Shown one piece after another: positions 24,010-36,809 of a stretch of 64,000 bases of DNA. Every line of letters begins with the position of its first letter. Positions within the stretch are counted from its first letter, which is position 1. The notes under the pieces were generated by a model. It did no database searches. It saw nothing but the letters and a program-made list of their open reading frames with translations, and was not told the DNA's origin. This DNA is from Brasenia schreberi (Eukaryota > Streptophyta > Magnoliopsida > Nymphaeales > Cabombaceae), in NCBI GenBank assembly GCA_036023115.1, contig JAYKKT010000036.1:6846501-6910500 (forward strand). Reading direction: 5' to 3'. Position numbers and translations under genes: made by a program.

Positions 24010-25790
24010 ATGCTCTCTATCATCTGAATGCACGTAAACCACTTTCTAAATGTTTCCAACAGGAAATAGTCTTCATATTCTATGTGAAACGGTCGCAAGA
24101 AGCTGCATTCCTTTAGAAAATCTGTACGGGAAAAGTTAATATTAGCCAGTAAAATAACGAGGGAAACTCTCCCCGGCTAATAGGTCATTGAACAATTAAA
24201 AGGTGGGCGCCAAGATTCTGAGGGTTGACTAAGCGAGGCCAATTGATGATGGCTTTGGATTTTAGCACAGAACGCATCCTTTTTCAGGCGTTGACACGAA
24301 AGACGCCAGTTGGCCAACCACTTAATCAATTGGCAATAATCGCATATGTACGTTGATATCAATGCCAAACTGTCACACTGATCCTTTTAAACTAAGTCAA
24401 ACCTCATGAAAGGAGCCAACTTCTCAAAGTTAACGAGTGGTGGCAGAGCAATAACTTCTGAAGTAGTTGTCATCTCAATAAGTTGAAGGTTATCTGTTCT
24501 CGCTATGTCTCATCCTTGAGACTATATATACGTATGCTTTTATATATTTCTATGCATTTGATTTGGATCTTGCAGGGTTTTGCATTAAATTTGGAACCCA
24601 CTTGCGAATTTTCGTGCCAATATTTATTGTTCAGTTTGAATAAGAAAGCGATATTAACTTTTTTCTTTTATTTTGAATAGTAAAGAAAGAAGGCTATCAT
24701 GCTTCTTTAGCATACACGCCTCATGAAATCCCAAGCCACAAAAATCCCTACGTTCAAAAGGATCTCCAATTGCTTAAGAAGCTGGAGATGAAGATGGTTT
24801 TGGGTACTGATGCAAATTTATACTCCATAAGAATTTAAAGGACCATGGCAGAAGTTCACTAAAATAAAGGACGTTTGGGTGCACAACATGCACTGATGAG
24901 TGTGGTGCTCTATTACCATTCCCATTCAATACTTGTTAAGTAACATTAGTTTCACTTGGACACAGCCATTTCGGCTGAAAAAGCTATTAATCTGTTTTAA
25001 TACTTATAAATAGCGACGAAAAAATTAGCTATTAAGTTCCAATTTTCTAATCAATCAATTACCAGTTCAACTACGAAATGCACAGCACGGTGGAACGGCA
25101 TTACACCCACCTACAGCAGGTCAACGGTTCATTTAACAACAGATTATCTTTACTTGTAACTGGGAATGGAGCAGCTTAACAGCTTCTTGCCTTCGCTAAT
25201 CTATTTCTAATTTGCACTTTGGTCAGAAAACAAATTTTCCATTGGAGGCCAGAATTCGAGGCAACCTTCAACCTATCTTATAACCAGATGCCCCCTTTTA
25301 TTTTTTTTTTCTTTATTTTGTGTAATTGTAATTTCTCAAAAACCTTAGGAGCAAACCATAAATTTTACCCTTTTATCTTCTTCTAAAATATTTCAAAAAG
25401 ACCCGAGGCAGAATAGTAAAGGGCACCTGGTTTTTGTGTAAAATTCATGATTGATCAAGGGTAGAATGTACTTAGACCCTTAAACCCATTTGTTTAATTT
25501 TTTCAAAAAGACAGGGGTAGTATTATCTTTTCTCATAGTGACAAAAAATGTGAAATTTCAACCGTCTAGGGGTAACTTTGTATCATAGTATGGTATTTTG
25601 TAATTTTTAAAAACTGTCATAGGATAGTTGTGTCTTTTTGTTCGTCAAGGGCAAAACCATTTTTTTAGTTAAAAATATCTTGGCATTTTTGTAATTCTGC
25701 TTAGTGACAATTTTGTAAAATAAAAAAGCTAGTTTCTGGAAAACCATGGTGATTTTCCAGAATATGTTTCATTTTGGGCGCATTATGGGT
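24010..25790. other. No gene recognised
   Basis: AT-rich intergenic sequence. Short frames only and no repeat family named. Confidence 0.5.
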
Positions 25791-25799
25791 GGGGAAGCT

Positions 25800-25975
25800 T
25801 CGAGGAGAGAGAGAGGAAAAAACAAGAGGGAGAGAGAAGACCGACAACGAGAGAGAGGAAGAGGGTGATGGGGAGAGAGGGGGAGCGTGAGTTAGAATGA
25901 GGGAGAGAGAGAGAGGGAGAGATTTAGTGAGGGGAGAGAAAAAGAAGGGGAGAGGGAGAAGGAGAGGGGGCTTTG
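25800..25975. repeat. Polypurine GA-rich tract
   Basis: About 175 bases almost entirely A and G on the + strand, with GAGAGAGAGG-type units. It directly precedes the pyrimidine-rich minisatellite, giving a sharp purine-to-pyrimidine switch. Confidence 0.8.
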
Positions 25976-26250
25976 CCTTTTCCGCCGCTTTGCATAGGCT
26001 TCACCGCTCCGCCTTCTTGCTGAGTCTCACTGCTATGCCTCGCCGCTTGCCTTCTTGCTCTGCCTTCTAGCTGAGTCTCGCCTCTGTTCTTTCTTTCTCT
26101 TCCTTCTAGCTCAATGTTGTCTCTCTGCTTTCTGTCTTGTGGTTGAGTCTTGCCAATGTGCTTTCTTGCTTTGCCTTCTTGTTGAGTGTTGCCTCTCTAC
26201 TTTGTTGCTCTGCCTTCTGGATGAGTGTTGCCTCTCTTTCCTTTCTGCAG
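25976..26250 (+). repeat. Pyrimidine-rich minisatellite, units near 55-60 bp
   Basis: Repeated blocks of the kind TTGCTCTGCCTTCTAGCTGA then GTCTTGCC or GTGTTGCC recur at least four times with drift. One frame (26055-26300) stays open through them, giving repeats of about 19 residues of the type 'CLLAESRLCS', 'CLVVESCQCAF', 'CLLVECCLSTL', 'CLLDECCLSFL'. No known protein family fits, and the frame is best explained by the repeat composition. Confidence 0.6.
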
Positions 26251-27650
26251 GAAAGAATGTCCAACAACGTTTCTTTTTTTCTTTTCTTTTTTTTATCTAA
26301 ACTATTTTACTTGTGTGTGCATGTTTCCGAAAAACCAAACTTTAATATCAATATCGGTTTGTAGTCGGTTGTGCTCTGGTTTGTCGCTGGATGTTGCCTG
26401 AGTCGTAGCGTGGATCTTGCTGAGAGGGAAAGTGATGTAGTTCTACACGATTTCCCTTAGACAACTTATGGTGGGAAGATGGGTTTCATAGTATTTTTCA
26501 ATTTAATACTTTTTATTCTTTGTATAATATTTATAGACGGTTTTATCTTTCATGGTTTTGACGTGTGGGTTTTCTCTTAAAAGTCATTTTGTGTTTTTAA
26601 ACTCTTTAATTTTACCGTTTCTAGTTTAATTTATGTAACGTTGCCTATTCTCTTTTGTGTAACGTTTTACAACTTATAATCACCATTTTACGTTACACAA
26701 ACTTGAATACGACAAAATGGACAATGTCAAAATAGTTTGTGTAGCATACAACACGGGGAAGAAAAACATGTCTTAATAAAGACGTGACTGCGTGATTGAA
26801 CCATCGTGAGCCCATATTGGTAAAAAGAACTTCACACTTATAAGTTCAGCCCCTTATGAGTGCGCACATACACACATTTCCACCCTCAAAACAGACACTG
26901 TGTGGGTGTAGAAGAGATGGATGATGAGCAATATAAAGGAAGCCAGGGACTGCTTAAAAGGTATCGGAACGAGATCAGAAATGCTTTTAGGAGTTACCTG
27001 CGGGTATCACCTCTATAGGATATATCACATTCATAGACGTCCATGAGGAAAGCGGAACTGTAGGAGAAAGTTGCAAAGAGATTATCTTTGGGAGTGAACC
27101 ATGTGAACTAATGGGCTTTTATATCCATTTTTCTTTAACATCCATCAAGAGAGACAAACGAGCCACTAAGTTAAGAGATAACAACACATGTAATGAATGC
27201 ACTCTGTGATGGACGACTCCAATGTCGACAGTGTTTTGAGTGTCCAGACTTAGTGTAGTACGGTTCCACGGCCCAAATTATGTTGACCCTAATAAAATCG
27301 ATGTCCTACCTTGATTTCTTTAATCAATCAAAGTATGATTGCTTTCTGTACAAGAAATCACAAGAAGTTTACTTTGAGCTAAAGCACATGCAAATCCGTC
27401 ACGTAGCTTTCTCTGTAGGGTTCACTAACATATGAAAATATTGTTTAGATTGATAGAAATGCATTTTATAAGCCTCTGCTAGCTGGCCTTGAACAAAACC
27501 AGTGCGATGAAAGTTGACGCACACCTCCATGTGTGGTTGGTGAAAATGAGAACGTAACATTCAGTGCTAATTAAACTATAAGTTTTAGAATAAGTTCTTC
27601 AATGGACTCACCTATATATTCTCGTTGAGTACCAAAGTTTTAGGCAGTTC
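26250..27650. other. No gene recognised
   Basis: Intergenic. It contains one exact 12-bp inverted repeat (TTTGTGTAACGT at 26654-26665 and its complement at 26690-26701) with a 24-base loop. No coding signal. Confidence 0.5.
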
Positions 27651-27653
27651 AGA

Positions 27654-27654
27654 A

Positions 27655-27692
<38 letters not shown>
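27654..27692. repeat. (CT)n microsatellite
   Basis: A run of CT dinucleotides just before an ATG at 27706. The arrangement resembles the CT run directly upstream of GDSL gene 2. Confidence 0.9.
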
Positions 27693-27696
<4 letters not shown>

Positions 27697-27705
27697 CGTA
27701 TCGTC

Positions 27706-27861
27706 ATGGAATTAGCACTATGCTTGTTAGCGTGTGCCATGATTCTCATATATCCCTTGCTTGTTCTAGTAATGTATCCTGTTTCCTTCTCGAGCGTATC
27801 ACAGCCCATTGGATCCATCTATTCCGGACATGTTGCAACCAGGTTCGCGTTTTATGCCTAA
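27706..27861 (+). other. Short open frame after a CT tract, possible leader-type exon
   Basis: From the ATG the frame reads 'MELALCLLACAMILIYPLLV', a hydrophobic start like a signal peptide, and ends at 27861. GDSL gene 2 has the same layout: a CT run, a few bases, an ATG, a hydrophobic leader and TTGCTTGT near the exon end. This could be a stray exon 1 of GDSL copy 1, but no matching exon 2 was found between here and 31757 and no clean GT donor follows. It may equally be a chance frame. Confidence 0.2.
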
Positions 27862-27869
27862 CCAAGCCT

Positions 27870-28500
27870 TTAAGTTTGATCCTGTGATGATCGTTACAAG
27901 GTATGAGACGTGCTGTGATCTCATCATGACAGATGTAGGTCGTGAGGTGTTTGCAGTGGCTATCATGCAGCTTGCCCGCAGAAGCAATGAAGGTTGATGT
28001 TGCGGAGTAGTCTTCTGTGCATAGTTGTAACTCGGTTTTCATCCTATAATCATTACTGAAGAACTCTGTGAAGACTTTTATCTCTCATAGAGTTGTTGTA
28101 GATGGTTCTGTCTATGCTAAATTCGTATGTACATACATGTATTACAGGAATGCAGCTGCAGTCCAATTACTGAAACAAGATTTGGCTAAATAAACCAGAT
28201 ATTGCACTAAAGTATACGATGTTGGGTCATTATCTAAGGTTCTGTTTGGGAGCTGGGGATGGATTCACTTAACCGTGGATTGCGTAAATCCGCCATTTGA
28301 AGGCCATCAGATTTGTCCAGTACAGAAGTTGACTGGAGTTCCACTTACGATTTGGCGTGTTTTCTGCCTCCTTTCTTAGAAAAGAATATCGTCGAAAAAG
28401 TAATTGGATCCACTTCCAATAATCAATTTAATGTACGCATATTATTAAATCCGCACAAATATATATGCATTGAAAATATCCAATGAAGGGGATGCCCAAG
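27870..28500. other. No gene recognised
   Basis: Overlapping short frames on both strands (27746-28042 and 27809-27997) without a recognisable family. Confidence 0.45.
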
Positions 28501-28504
28501 CGGG

Positions 28505-28632
28505 ATTGAACTTCGCTTTTTCTTTTCTTTTTGTGTTACAAGAAGGCAAAAGAAACACCCACACATGATCCTCTGGAAGTGGAAACCCGCAGCAGTGCAG
28601 CTAGAGCGCCTTGCTGTTGAGCCAACGCTATC
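28505..28632 (-). mobile_element. tRNA-derived SINE
   Basis: On the - strand: AGCGTTGGCTCAACAGCAAG (A-box region), GGGTTTCCACTTCC (B-box position), ATGTGTGGGTG, then 'TTTTGCCTTCTTGTAACAC' and an A-rich end. It is more diverged than the copies near 39 kb. Confidence 0.55.
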
Positions 28633-28861
28633 ATTTTCTTTTTCAGAAATATTAAAGACGCACAGATAACTTAGGGCAGTAATACATTCATGAACATCTC
28701 GTTAATTACGAGATCAATATCTTTGATATTTAAGCACATGGAAATGTTTAAATTATTTAAAAATATATTACTGACAATAATAGTATTGAAACAACAGAAT
28801 GATCTTATAAGGTTATTCAAACTGAGAGTCAAATGGTGCACGCACATGCGCGTGCACACAC

Positions 28862-28966
<105 letters not shown>

Positions 28967-29149
28967 CCAGATCCTGCCCACTCGTGCTGGCTGGTGATGG
29001 AAGGTTGATTTGATTAAAAGGTCTATCACTGCGTCCATAGAAGAAGTATCTTATGGCTTACTCCCACCCATTCTCCTAATAGACATGAATAGATGCTAAC
29101 AAATTCACAGTAGTACACTGAATTCAGGATATTTTTCGGGTCACTCTCA

Positions 29150-29650
29150 GATGGTAGAACCGCTATCAATGCCATCCTGCAGCAATTCTAGCGACACATT
29201 TGGAAACAGCGAGTCCCGATGAAGGGAACAGTCCTCCATAGCGTGGTGTCCTGCCCATTCTCAAATCAGGTCTGGGATAAAACCTACCCACTCAGGCCTC
29301 CTTTACATTCCGCGGACATGAATTTCCATGTGTGGTGGTGGGAGGTTTTCCAATGTAGAGGTTCATTTGGGTGGAAAGACAAGATGGCGTTGTTTACTGT
29401 CTGGTGCTTCTGGTATGCAAGGAATGATCGAATCTTTCACGGAATATCTCATTCTCCCTCAGAAGTTAGCAACCTGGCGATCAAGCTCGACCAGTGAATA
29501 CAAAGTTCCTTACCTTTGTCTGCGGAATCTCTGATTGTCGGTTACATGTTGGGGAGATCCCCTGATGTTCATGTTTCTGCTTAGCTCTGCGGTTTCAACT
29601 TTGTACTTTCATTACTTTAATGAAAATCCTATCCTTGATAAAAAAAAAGG
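29150..29650 (+). mobile_element. 5'-truncated L1-type LINE 3' end
   Basis: The frame 29219-29497 reads 'VLHSVVSCPFSNQVWD', 'WWWEVFQCRGSFGWKDKM' and 'FTVWCFWYARNDRIFHG', the pattern of the zinc-binding RVT C-terminal domain of plant L1-type polyproteins. It is followed by a 3' region ending ATGAAAATCCTATCCTTGAT and a run of A. Only the terminal domain is present. Confidence 0.75.
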
Positions 29651-29654
29651 GCCC

Positions 29655-31640
29655 TATGCCCTACGAGGAAAATATGACATCACTTGGCTGGATACAGTGA
29701 AGTTTTTTTGAAAGAAATTACTTTTTGATTAGTGGGTAAAACCACGTATGCTTCTACATTAATCAACAAAGAAAACTTGGAACAAACAAGTATTAGTCAA
29801 CATAAATTGGAGTCAATCTTAATGGAAGGTTCAGTCGCATTTTCAGACTGAAAATACAAAAGAACGACAACAAGAACATGGCCGAGGATTCTACCCACAG
29901 GGACAACAATGTTTACCATGCTCATAACTATGTTTCTAATTGATGGATTGTTGCTTAATTTATGCCAAGGTTGAACATGTTTCTAGGCTCTCAAGGGATA
30001 TCACTCTAGAAACCATGGTATGTGGATCACCGGTCCATCCCACATAAAGTATGACAAATACTTCTTTTTGGTTTGGACACTCTTTCCGAGCAAAATTGAC
30101 ACGCTGATCCCATTAAAAGTTTGACGGAAAATGGGTATTTTCTATGTAGCAAAGTACCACATGTGACGTACCAGATCAAGCCATCTTGCCTTACCTATCG
30201 GTCCCAAGTAATTGGAACTGAACCATCCTACCAAAACCAACCATGTATTGAAGCAATTCAACGGTTTTCCAATAGTGAGATGTCAGCACAAGGCAAGACT
30301 GTCTTGTCAACTGTTGTTCATTCAGCATCTCTCTCTGTTCATTCCCTGTTTGTTCCAAAATTTCAGCCGATCACCATTTTGATTGAGAATGTGTGTCTAA
30401 GAGTACCGGTACCCAGTATAAGCATGGGATACGCAATTTTTTTTAAAAACTAAGGTAAAGGCATGTTACTGTTAAAAAAAATAATAAAAAATAATTTTAC
30501 ATAAATATATATATATATATATACACAATTATATAGAACATTCTATATTTTAAAGAGCATTCTAGTGTTTGAGAATAATTTTATTCTAACTATGATAATG
30601 TCATTTATATTCTTCTTCAAAGTAAGAAATTAAACAACAAACACATATCAGCAGTCGTCTATTTTCTGCATTTTGTTCTCTTCGCAGTGCAGTCTTCATG
30701 CTTCCCATACCCCTTTCAAAGGATCTTTATATGGTAAACACATACCTACGGAAACTCGTATTACATAGTTCATCAAACAAAATGTTTAAAGCTTGGATAG
30801 AATGAGAACAAAATATGTACATGTTTTAAACTCGTATAACATAGTTCACCAATACATACTTCGCAGTGCAATCTTCCTACATATTACATAAACTCGTAAT
30901 AAACTCATATTACATAGTTCACCAAACACATACCTACATTTTGTTATGTTCTCAAAGGATCTTTAAAGCTTGGAGCCTTCAACAAACAAAGTACCTCAAA
31001 GCCCAATAGGTGAATATATAATTATGCCTCCAAACAAAATGTTTAACAGAATGAGAAGGAATCAAGAAGAACAGTCCTATAGAAATCAACTCAGAACAAC
31101 AATTGAATAATAGTTCATCAACATAGACTCTTTGTAACAACTTTATGCAAAGAAAATTAAATATTAGTATCATCTTACAAAGAGAATCAACGGAATTAGC
31201 TCAGTAGAAGTCCAAACAAATGCAAAGGGAATAATAACGAGTGTTAAAACAAACATGGCTCTCTACAAGTGGATTCATAATATGTAATACTGCTTTGCAA
31301 CATAAGCTTGCCCGGCCACATAACCTTGCACGAGGATCCGTTATTGACCAATGCTTTATTGCATGAGGATCCATCAATGGGGAATTAAACTCTTTCAGTG
31401 ATTGCGACTGAACGGTCATAATTTCTTTCTAAATTGTTTCTTTTCTTATCAAATATATCAAAGTAAAACTTGAGGATACAAATTTTCACTCAACCCCCAA
31501 TAAGTAAACACCTGGCAGAGCTCACACCGAGAGGAGGAAACAAACATTTATATATTCAAACACTATTTTTATATTTTGTAAATTAGGATAATCTCGCACC
31601 AGAAAAATAAACACAAGGTCAGTTATGCATGATAGAGTCA
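29655..31640. other. No gene recognised upstream of GDSL copy 1
   Basis: Searched for GDSL exons 1 and 2 (a CT tract with leader, and a GDS motif in a 'VFGDS.VD.GN' context). None was seen on the + strand. Frames such as 30121-30453 show no domain. A CT and TA microsatellite lies at 31645-31685. Confidence 0.5.
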
Positions 31641-32546
31641 CTCACTCTCTCTCTCTCTCATATATATATGTATATGTATATATAGTAAATACATGTGTAT
31701 ATGGGCACTTAAAAGAATGACTTAAGTAGACTTGAGACTCTGGCGTTCTCATGCAGCTGGCTATCTGGGAATATCGAGCCCCGTCACTTACAGAGAGAGA
31801 CGACACCCGGGGAGCCGATGGCAGTCTGGTATGAATTTTGCTTATGCAGGGACCGGCGTCTTCAACACTTTCTCCCCATTCCCTAACATGACAACACAGA
31901 TGGATTTGTTTGAGCAACTGATACGCCAGAATCACAGTGGCTGGAATCTTAGGTCGTCAGTGGCGCTCGTCTCAGTTGCCGTAAATGATTACAGCACATA
32001 CCTTAAGAGAAACGGCACTCAGGTTTTTCTTCTAATAATCATGCTTCAAAATCTTCAAATGAGAATTCCTAACGGATTCATAACTGTAGATTTAAGTTAA
32101 AGGGTTGAAAACTTAAAAGAGCATATTGGAACAAGAAGAGTTGCTGTGCTTTTCTGTTGTGTTAAAAATAGAAAACTGAAGAAGAAAGACAGCATTACAG
32201 GGTATGAAAGGCTTCACCGAATTGGTAGTGAATCAGACGAAGCTGAACGTTGAACGGCTAATCCGGATTGGGGTCCAAAAGGTGGCGGTGGATTCGCTGC
32301 CACCACTAGGCTGCTTGCCGGCGGTGACGTTCCGGACTTCCTACACCCACTGCCATGAGTCCTCTAACCTATTCGCGGCCTATCACAACCTTCTGCTACA
32401 AAACGCCGTCGCTTCCATCAATGGGCAGCTCAGTGATCCATCGCGTGTTGTCCCTGTGGATATCTATGGCGCTTTCTTGTCCATACTCGAAGGAGAAGCT
32501 GCTCAAGGTCAGCATCTTGCAATTTTGTCCTATTTATTTTTCTCTT

Positions 32547-32548
<2 letters not shown>

Positions 32549-32602
<54 letters not shown>
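32549..32602. repeat. (AT)n microsatellite in the last intron of GDSL copy 1
   Basis: An uninterrupted AT run shortly after the donor of the exon ending at 32507. Confidence 0.95.
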
Positions 32603-32606
<4 letters not shown>

Positions 32607-33164
32607 AAAATTCAAGGGTTTTAAAAAAACAGAAGTATATTTTTATTACAGTTATAACATCCAAATATATTATATAATAAAGATGAAAAATAAAAACGAC
32701 TTATATACAAATCCCATCGAAACCAATCTCAACTATTGAATTGATGAGCATGAATCATTGAGACATGACTCTTGATCACACGATTGATATTTTAGTATAA
32801 TAACATATTACAAGTTATATATATATATGGGCTAGCATGACATATTGAGTTAAGGGCTAGCATGACATATGATATGGGTCTTTGAAAACAAAGAATTGAT
32901 GTAGCTTATCTCATTTGGAAAAGGCTTAGTTGTTGAAGTTATATATATATAAAGGATACTCCACATCCCTTCACACTAAAGACTTAACCATTCCTATACT
33001 TTTTCAAGACATGTGTCATTTAGAAATTTATGGAGGTGTTTGAGAAAATAACATATATATACCCCTCCATCCTAGGTGCCACAAAGTGTACGATCCAATA
33101 TATATACTCCTCAACCCTAATCGTTTGATAGTTTTTAATGATCAGTATCTTTCAAATTTTTTAG

Positions 33165-36150
33165 TCATTCTCTCTTTTAACATTTTTACAATCTATTTTT
33201 TCATATATTCTTACGAGAGTATCCTTTGATCGTCTTTCTAAATGTCCAAGCCATCTTAAACGATTTTCTTTCATTTTATCATCTATTGGTGCTACTCCCA
33301 ATTTGTTTCTAATAACCACATTATGTATACAATCTTTACTTGTGTGACCACTCATCCGTCTCAACATCTTTTATACATGTTGATGATTATTTACTCAACA
33401 CTCATAACCATAAAACATAGGTCTAATAGCTGCTTTATAATATTTATTTTTCAACTTTAATGGTATCTTTTTATCACATAGAATGCCTTATACCTCTCTC
33501 CATTTTAACCAATGAGTGCATAATATCTTCATCAATTTTTTCATCACTCTAAAAAAAAGACCATATATATTTAAAACTTTCCTTGGGAAGTATACAATGA
33601 ATGTCAATCTTAATTTCTATGTCGTCTAAAGTACCCAAATTATCAAATTTACGTTTCATATATTTTGTTTTTGTTCTACTAAGTAAGAAGTCTTTTCTTT
33701 CTATTGTTTCTTTCCATAGATCCAATTTTCTATTAACTTTTTTCTTAGACTCATCCGCAAACGCATTGTCATTTGCAAATAACATACACTAGGGTACTTT
33801 ATGTTGAATATATTTTGTTAACTCATCAATAACCAATATAAATAAATATGGACTTAAAGTTGATCCCTGATGTAATACAATATGAGCTTCAAAAGAATGT
33901 CATTTTTTCACGAGTCCTCACATATGTTTTTGTATCATCGTATATGTCTCTTACGAGATTTATATATGTTAATGGGATACATTTCTTTTTCAAGTTTTTT
34001 CAAAGAACATCTTTGGGCACCCTATTACAAGTTTTTCTAAATGAATAAATATTATGTAAATGTTTTTTTCCTCTAAAATGTTCAATAAGACATCTCAATA
34101 GGTGAATCACTCCAATAGTAGATCTGTCAGGCATAAATCTAAATTGGTTTTCTATTTTACTTGATACTTGTCTTAACATACATTTGATAATTTTTTCTCA
34201 TAATTTCATAGTGAGGCTCATTAACTTGATAACTCGATAATTCATACAATTCTAAATGTCTCCCTTGTTCTTATATATAGGTATAAGTGGACTCACTCTC
34301 CATTTCTCGAGCATCTTTTGGGTTCTTCATATTTCGTTAAATAGTCTTATAAGTCAACTCAATCCTATTTTTCCTAAGATTTTTCATACTTCTATAGGAT
34401 TATTGTTTGGTCATATAGATTTACCAACCTTCATATATTTAAGAAACTATTTGACTTCATTCTTTTGAATACGTCAATAAAAATTACAATTTATAACCTA
34501 ATAGTAACAACTATATTTCTACTAAAAAGCTTATAGAAATAATTTTTCTATCTATTTTTATATTATCTTCGCCACTACAATATTCTCATCCTCATCTTTG
34601 ATACATCTAACAAAATTAAATCCTTAGTTTTCCAATCTCTAGCCTTAATTATCCTAAAAATATATCTTTCACCTTCTTTTGAGTTAAGCTTTTTATATAA
34701 ATCCTCCTAAATTTTGGCTTTTGTTTTACTAACGGCTTTTTTTCTTCTTTGCTTTTTTATAAGTCTATCAAGTTCCTCTAGTCTTCTTGGCATAATACAA
34801 TTTGTATCATGCCTTCTTTACTTTGATTTTATTTTGCACCACTTTACTTTACTACCAAACTTTTTTTTGTCGGTATGCCTCCCTTAGATTCACATCACCT
34901 CTTTTGTCACTTTCTAAATAAGTATAATTATATTGTTTCATATATGAGAAGGTGTACCTACATAATTTCAAGCCTCTTCTAGAAAACTTTTTATTTAAAT
35001 ATATCTTCTTTCTCACATTTGAGGCTCCACCATCTAGTTTGAATAATTTTATGTACTTTATTCTTCTTTATCTACTTTTTTACCTATAAATTCATTACTA
35101 AAAGTCGATGTTGAGTAGTTAAACTTTGTCCTATAATTATCTTGTAATCTTTATAATACGATCTATCTTTTTTCAAATAAAAAAAATAGTTAATTTGTGT
35201 TTGTAACATAGCAAAATGTTCATCTCGTTTTTTGAAAATTGTATTGGGTAGAAAGAGATCAAAATCCATAGCAAAATTTAAAATCTCTCTATCCTCCTTG
35301 TTTATATTCTTAAAACCATAATTTTCATGAATACCTTGATATCCTAATATCTCTTTACCGACATGTCCATTTAAGTCTCCTCCTAAATAAATCATCTTCT
35401 TTTATAAAATTCTTTGAATTACCTTATCTAACTATCCTAAAAACATTCTTTATACTATTTTCTAATCCTACTTCGAGTATATAAGCACAAACTATATTCA
35501 AAATATTTACTCTAACACTAACTTCACCATCATAATTCAGTCATCATATCATTATATGTTTACCATACTATCCTTTAAATCTTTATTTATAATAATACCA
35601 ACTCCATTTCTAGCCTTTTTTTTCCTCAATACTATAATTTAAAACCTATATTATCAATATATTTTGTTTTTTCTCCAACCCACTTTGTTTCTTTTAAACA
35701 TAAAATGAATTTTTCTCTCGATCATAGTATCTACCACCTCTATTAGCTTATCGGTCAATGTTTTGATATTCAAAGTACTAATATGAATCTTATTATATAA
35801 AACTAACTTTCTTAACCTCTACATCCATAAATGCTGAAAATGTGGAGACCCTCACTGTAACTTGTTAACTATATTCAAGTGATAATGTAACATAACTAAC
35901 TTTTTTATTCACACTCATCTATGATGTGGGAACCCTTTCTGTAATTGTTTCACTACATCGAAGTGAAGATATAGAGATCATTCCCTATTTTTCATTGCAT
36001 TCGGGCCCTACAATACATCACTAAGAGAAAACATCCCAACACAATGTCTATAATTTATAGAATTCATGCTAGATAAGTCCCACAAAGTTTTATTCAAGCT
36101 TGAAACTGACCAAGCAAGGGTGATCCCTTTGATCCCTTAAATGAGCAGAG
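33165..36150 (-). mobile_element. RTE-clade LINE in the last intron of GDSL copy 1, 3' end missing
   Basis: Inserted antisense to the GDSL exons. On the - strand the order is 5' end (near 36150, GGGTGATCCCTTTGATCCC complement), endonuclease (35084-35395: 'YLGGDLNGHVGKEILGYQGI'), and RT with the motif C region near 33780 ('LFANDNAFADESKKKVNRKL', where FADD has become FAND). The C-terminal part follows (33161-33367: 'LRRMSGHTSKDCIHNVVIRN'). Stops and frameshifts are frequent. The canonical 3' terminus (CTAGTATGGGAAAAGGC) is absent; homology stops near 33165. Confidence 0.8.
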
Positions 36151-36163
36151 TTGATATATATAC

Positions 36164-36632
36164 AACACCAGCTAAGCCTTTTCCCATACTAGACGGGGTC
36201 AATTACATGGATTTTTGTTTCCACATAGCCCTATCATGTGTCATGTTAGCACTTAACTCACAATAAGCTAGATCATTCTTTATTGTTTCTTTCCAACACT
36301 TTTGTGGTCATCCTCTACCTCTTTTAATACTTTCAAAATCTAGTTTTTCATATCTTCTTACAAGTACTTCTTTTGATCTTCTTTCTATATGTCCAAACCC
36401 TCTTAAACAATATTCTTACATTTTATCCTCTATTGGTGTCACTCCTAATTTGTTTATAATAACCTCATTATGTATATGATCTTTCCTTGTATGACCATTC
36501 ATCCATCTCAACATCTTCATTTCTGTCATATACATCTTTTGTACATGTTAATGATTAATTGCCCAACACTCATAACATGGCAGGTCTAATTGCTGCTATA
36601 ATATTTACCTTTTAACTTTAATGATATATCTG
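36164..36632 (-). mobile_element. 5'-truncated RTE LINE 3' fragment
   Basis: The + strand reads CAACACCAGCTAAGCCTTTT then CCCATACTAGACGGGGTC, the complement of an RTE 3' terminus, and continues through the C-terminal RT codons up to a TA-rich break near 36632. It abuts the 5' end of the larger RTE, so two RTE copies lie head to tail in this intron. Confidence 0.8.
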
Positions 36633-36683
36633 ATAATATATATATATATATGTATATATATGTATATATATATATATGTACGT

Positions 36684-36809
36684 GTGTGTGTGAAATAACC
36701 ACGGAGGAAAAACTCCAAATTCAAATTCCATTTTCGTGTTCACTTTGTGTGTGTGAAATAACCACGGAGGAAAAACTCTAAATTCAAATTCCATTTTCGT
36801 GTTCACTTT
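36684..36809. repeat. Two tandem 63-bp units
   Basis: The unit begins GTGTGTGTGAAATAACCACG and ends TCGTGTTCACTTT. It is present twice in a row with one base difference (CTCCAAAT versus CTCTAAAT). It lies about 115 bases before the last exon of GDSL copy 1. Confidence 0.9.

Noticed and set aside
30121..30453. 110-codon open frame upstream of GDSL copy 1
   Set aside because: No domain, no splice context, and composition like its surroundings; not exon 1 or 2 of the GDSL gene.
32905..32940. RTE tail-like phrase GGAAAAGGCTTAGTTGTTG on the + strand
   Set aside because: Looks like a degraded RTE 3' end, but it is too short and diverged, and no flanking duplication was found.
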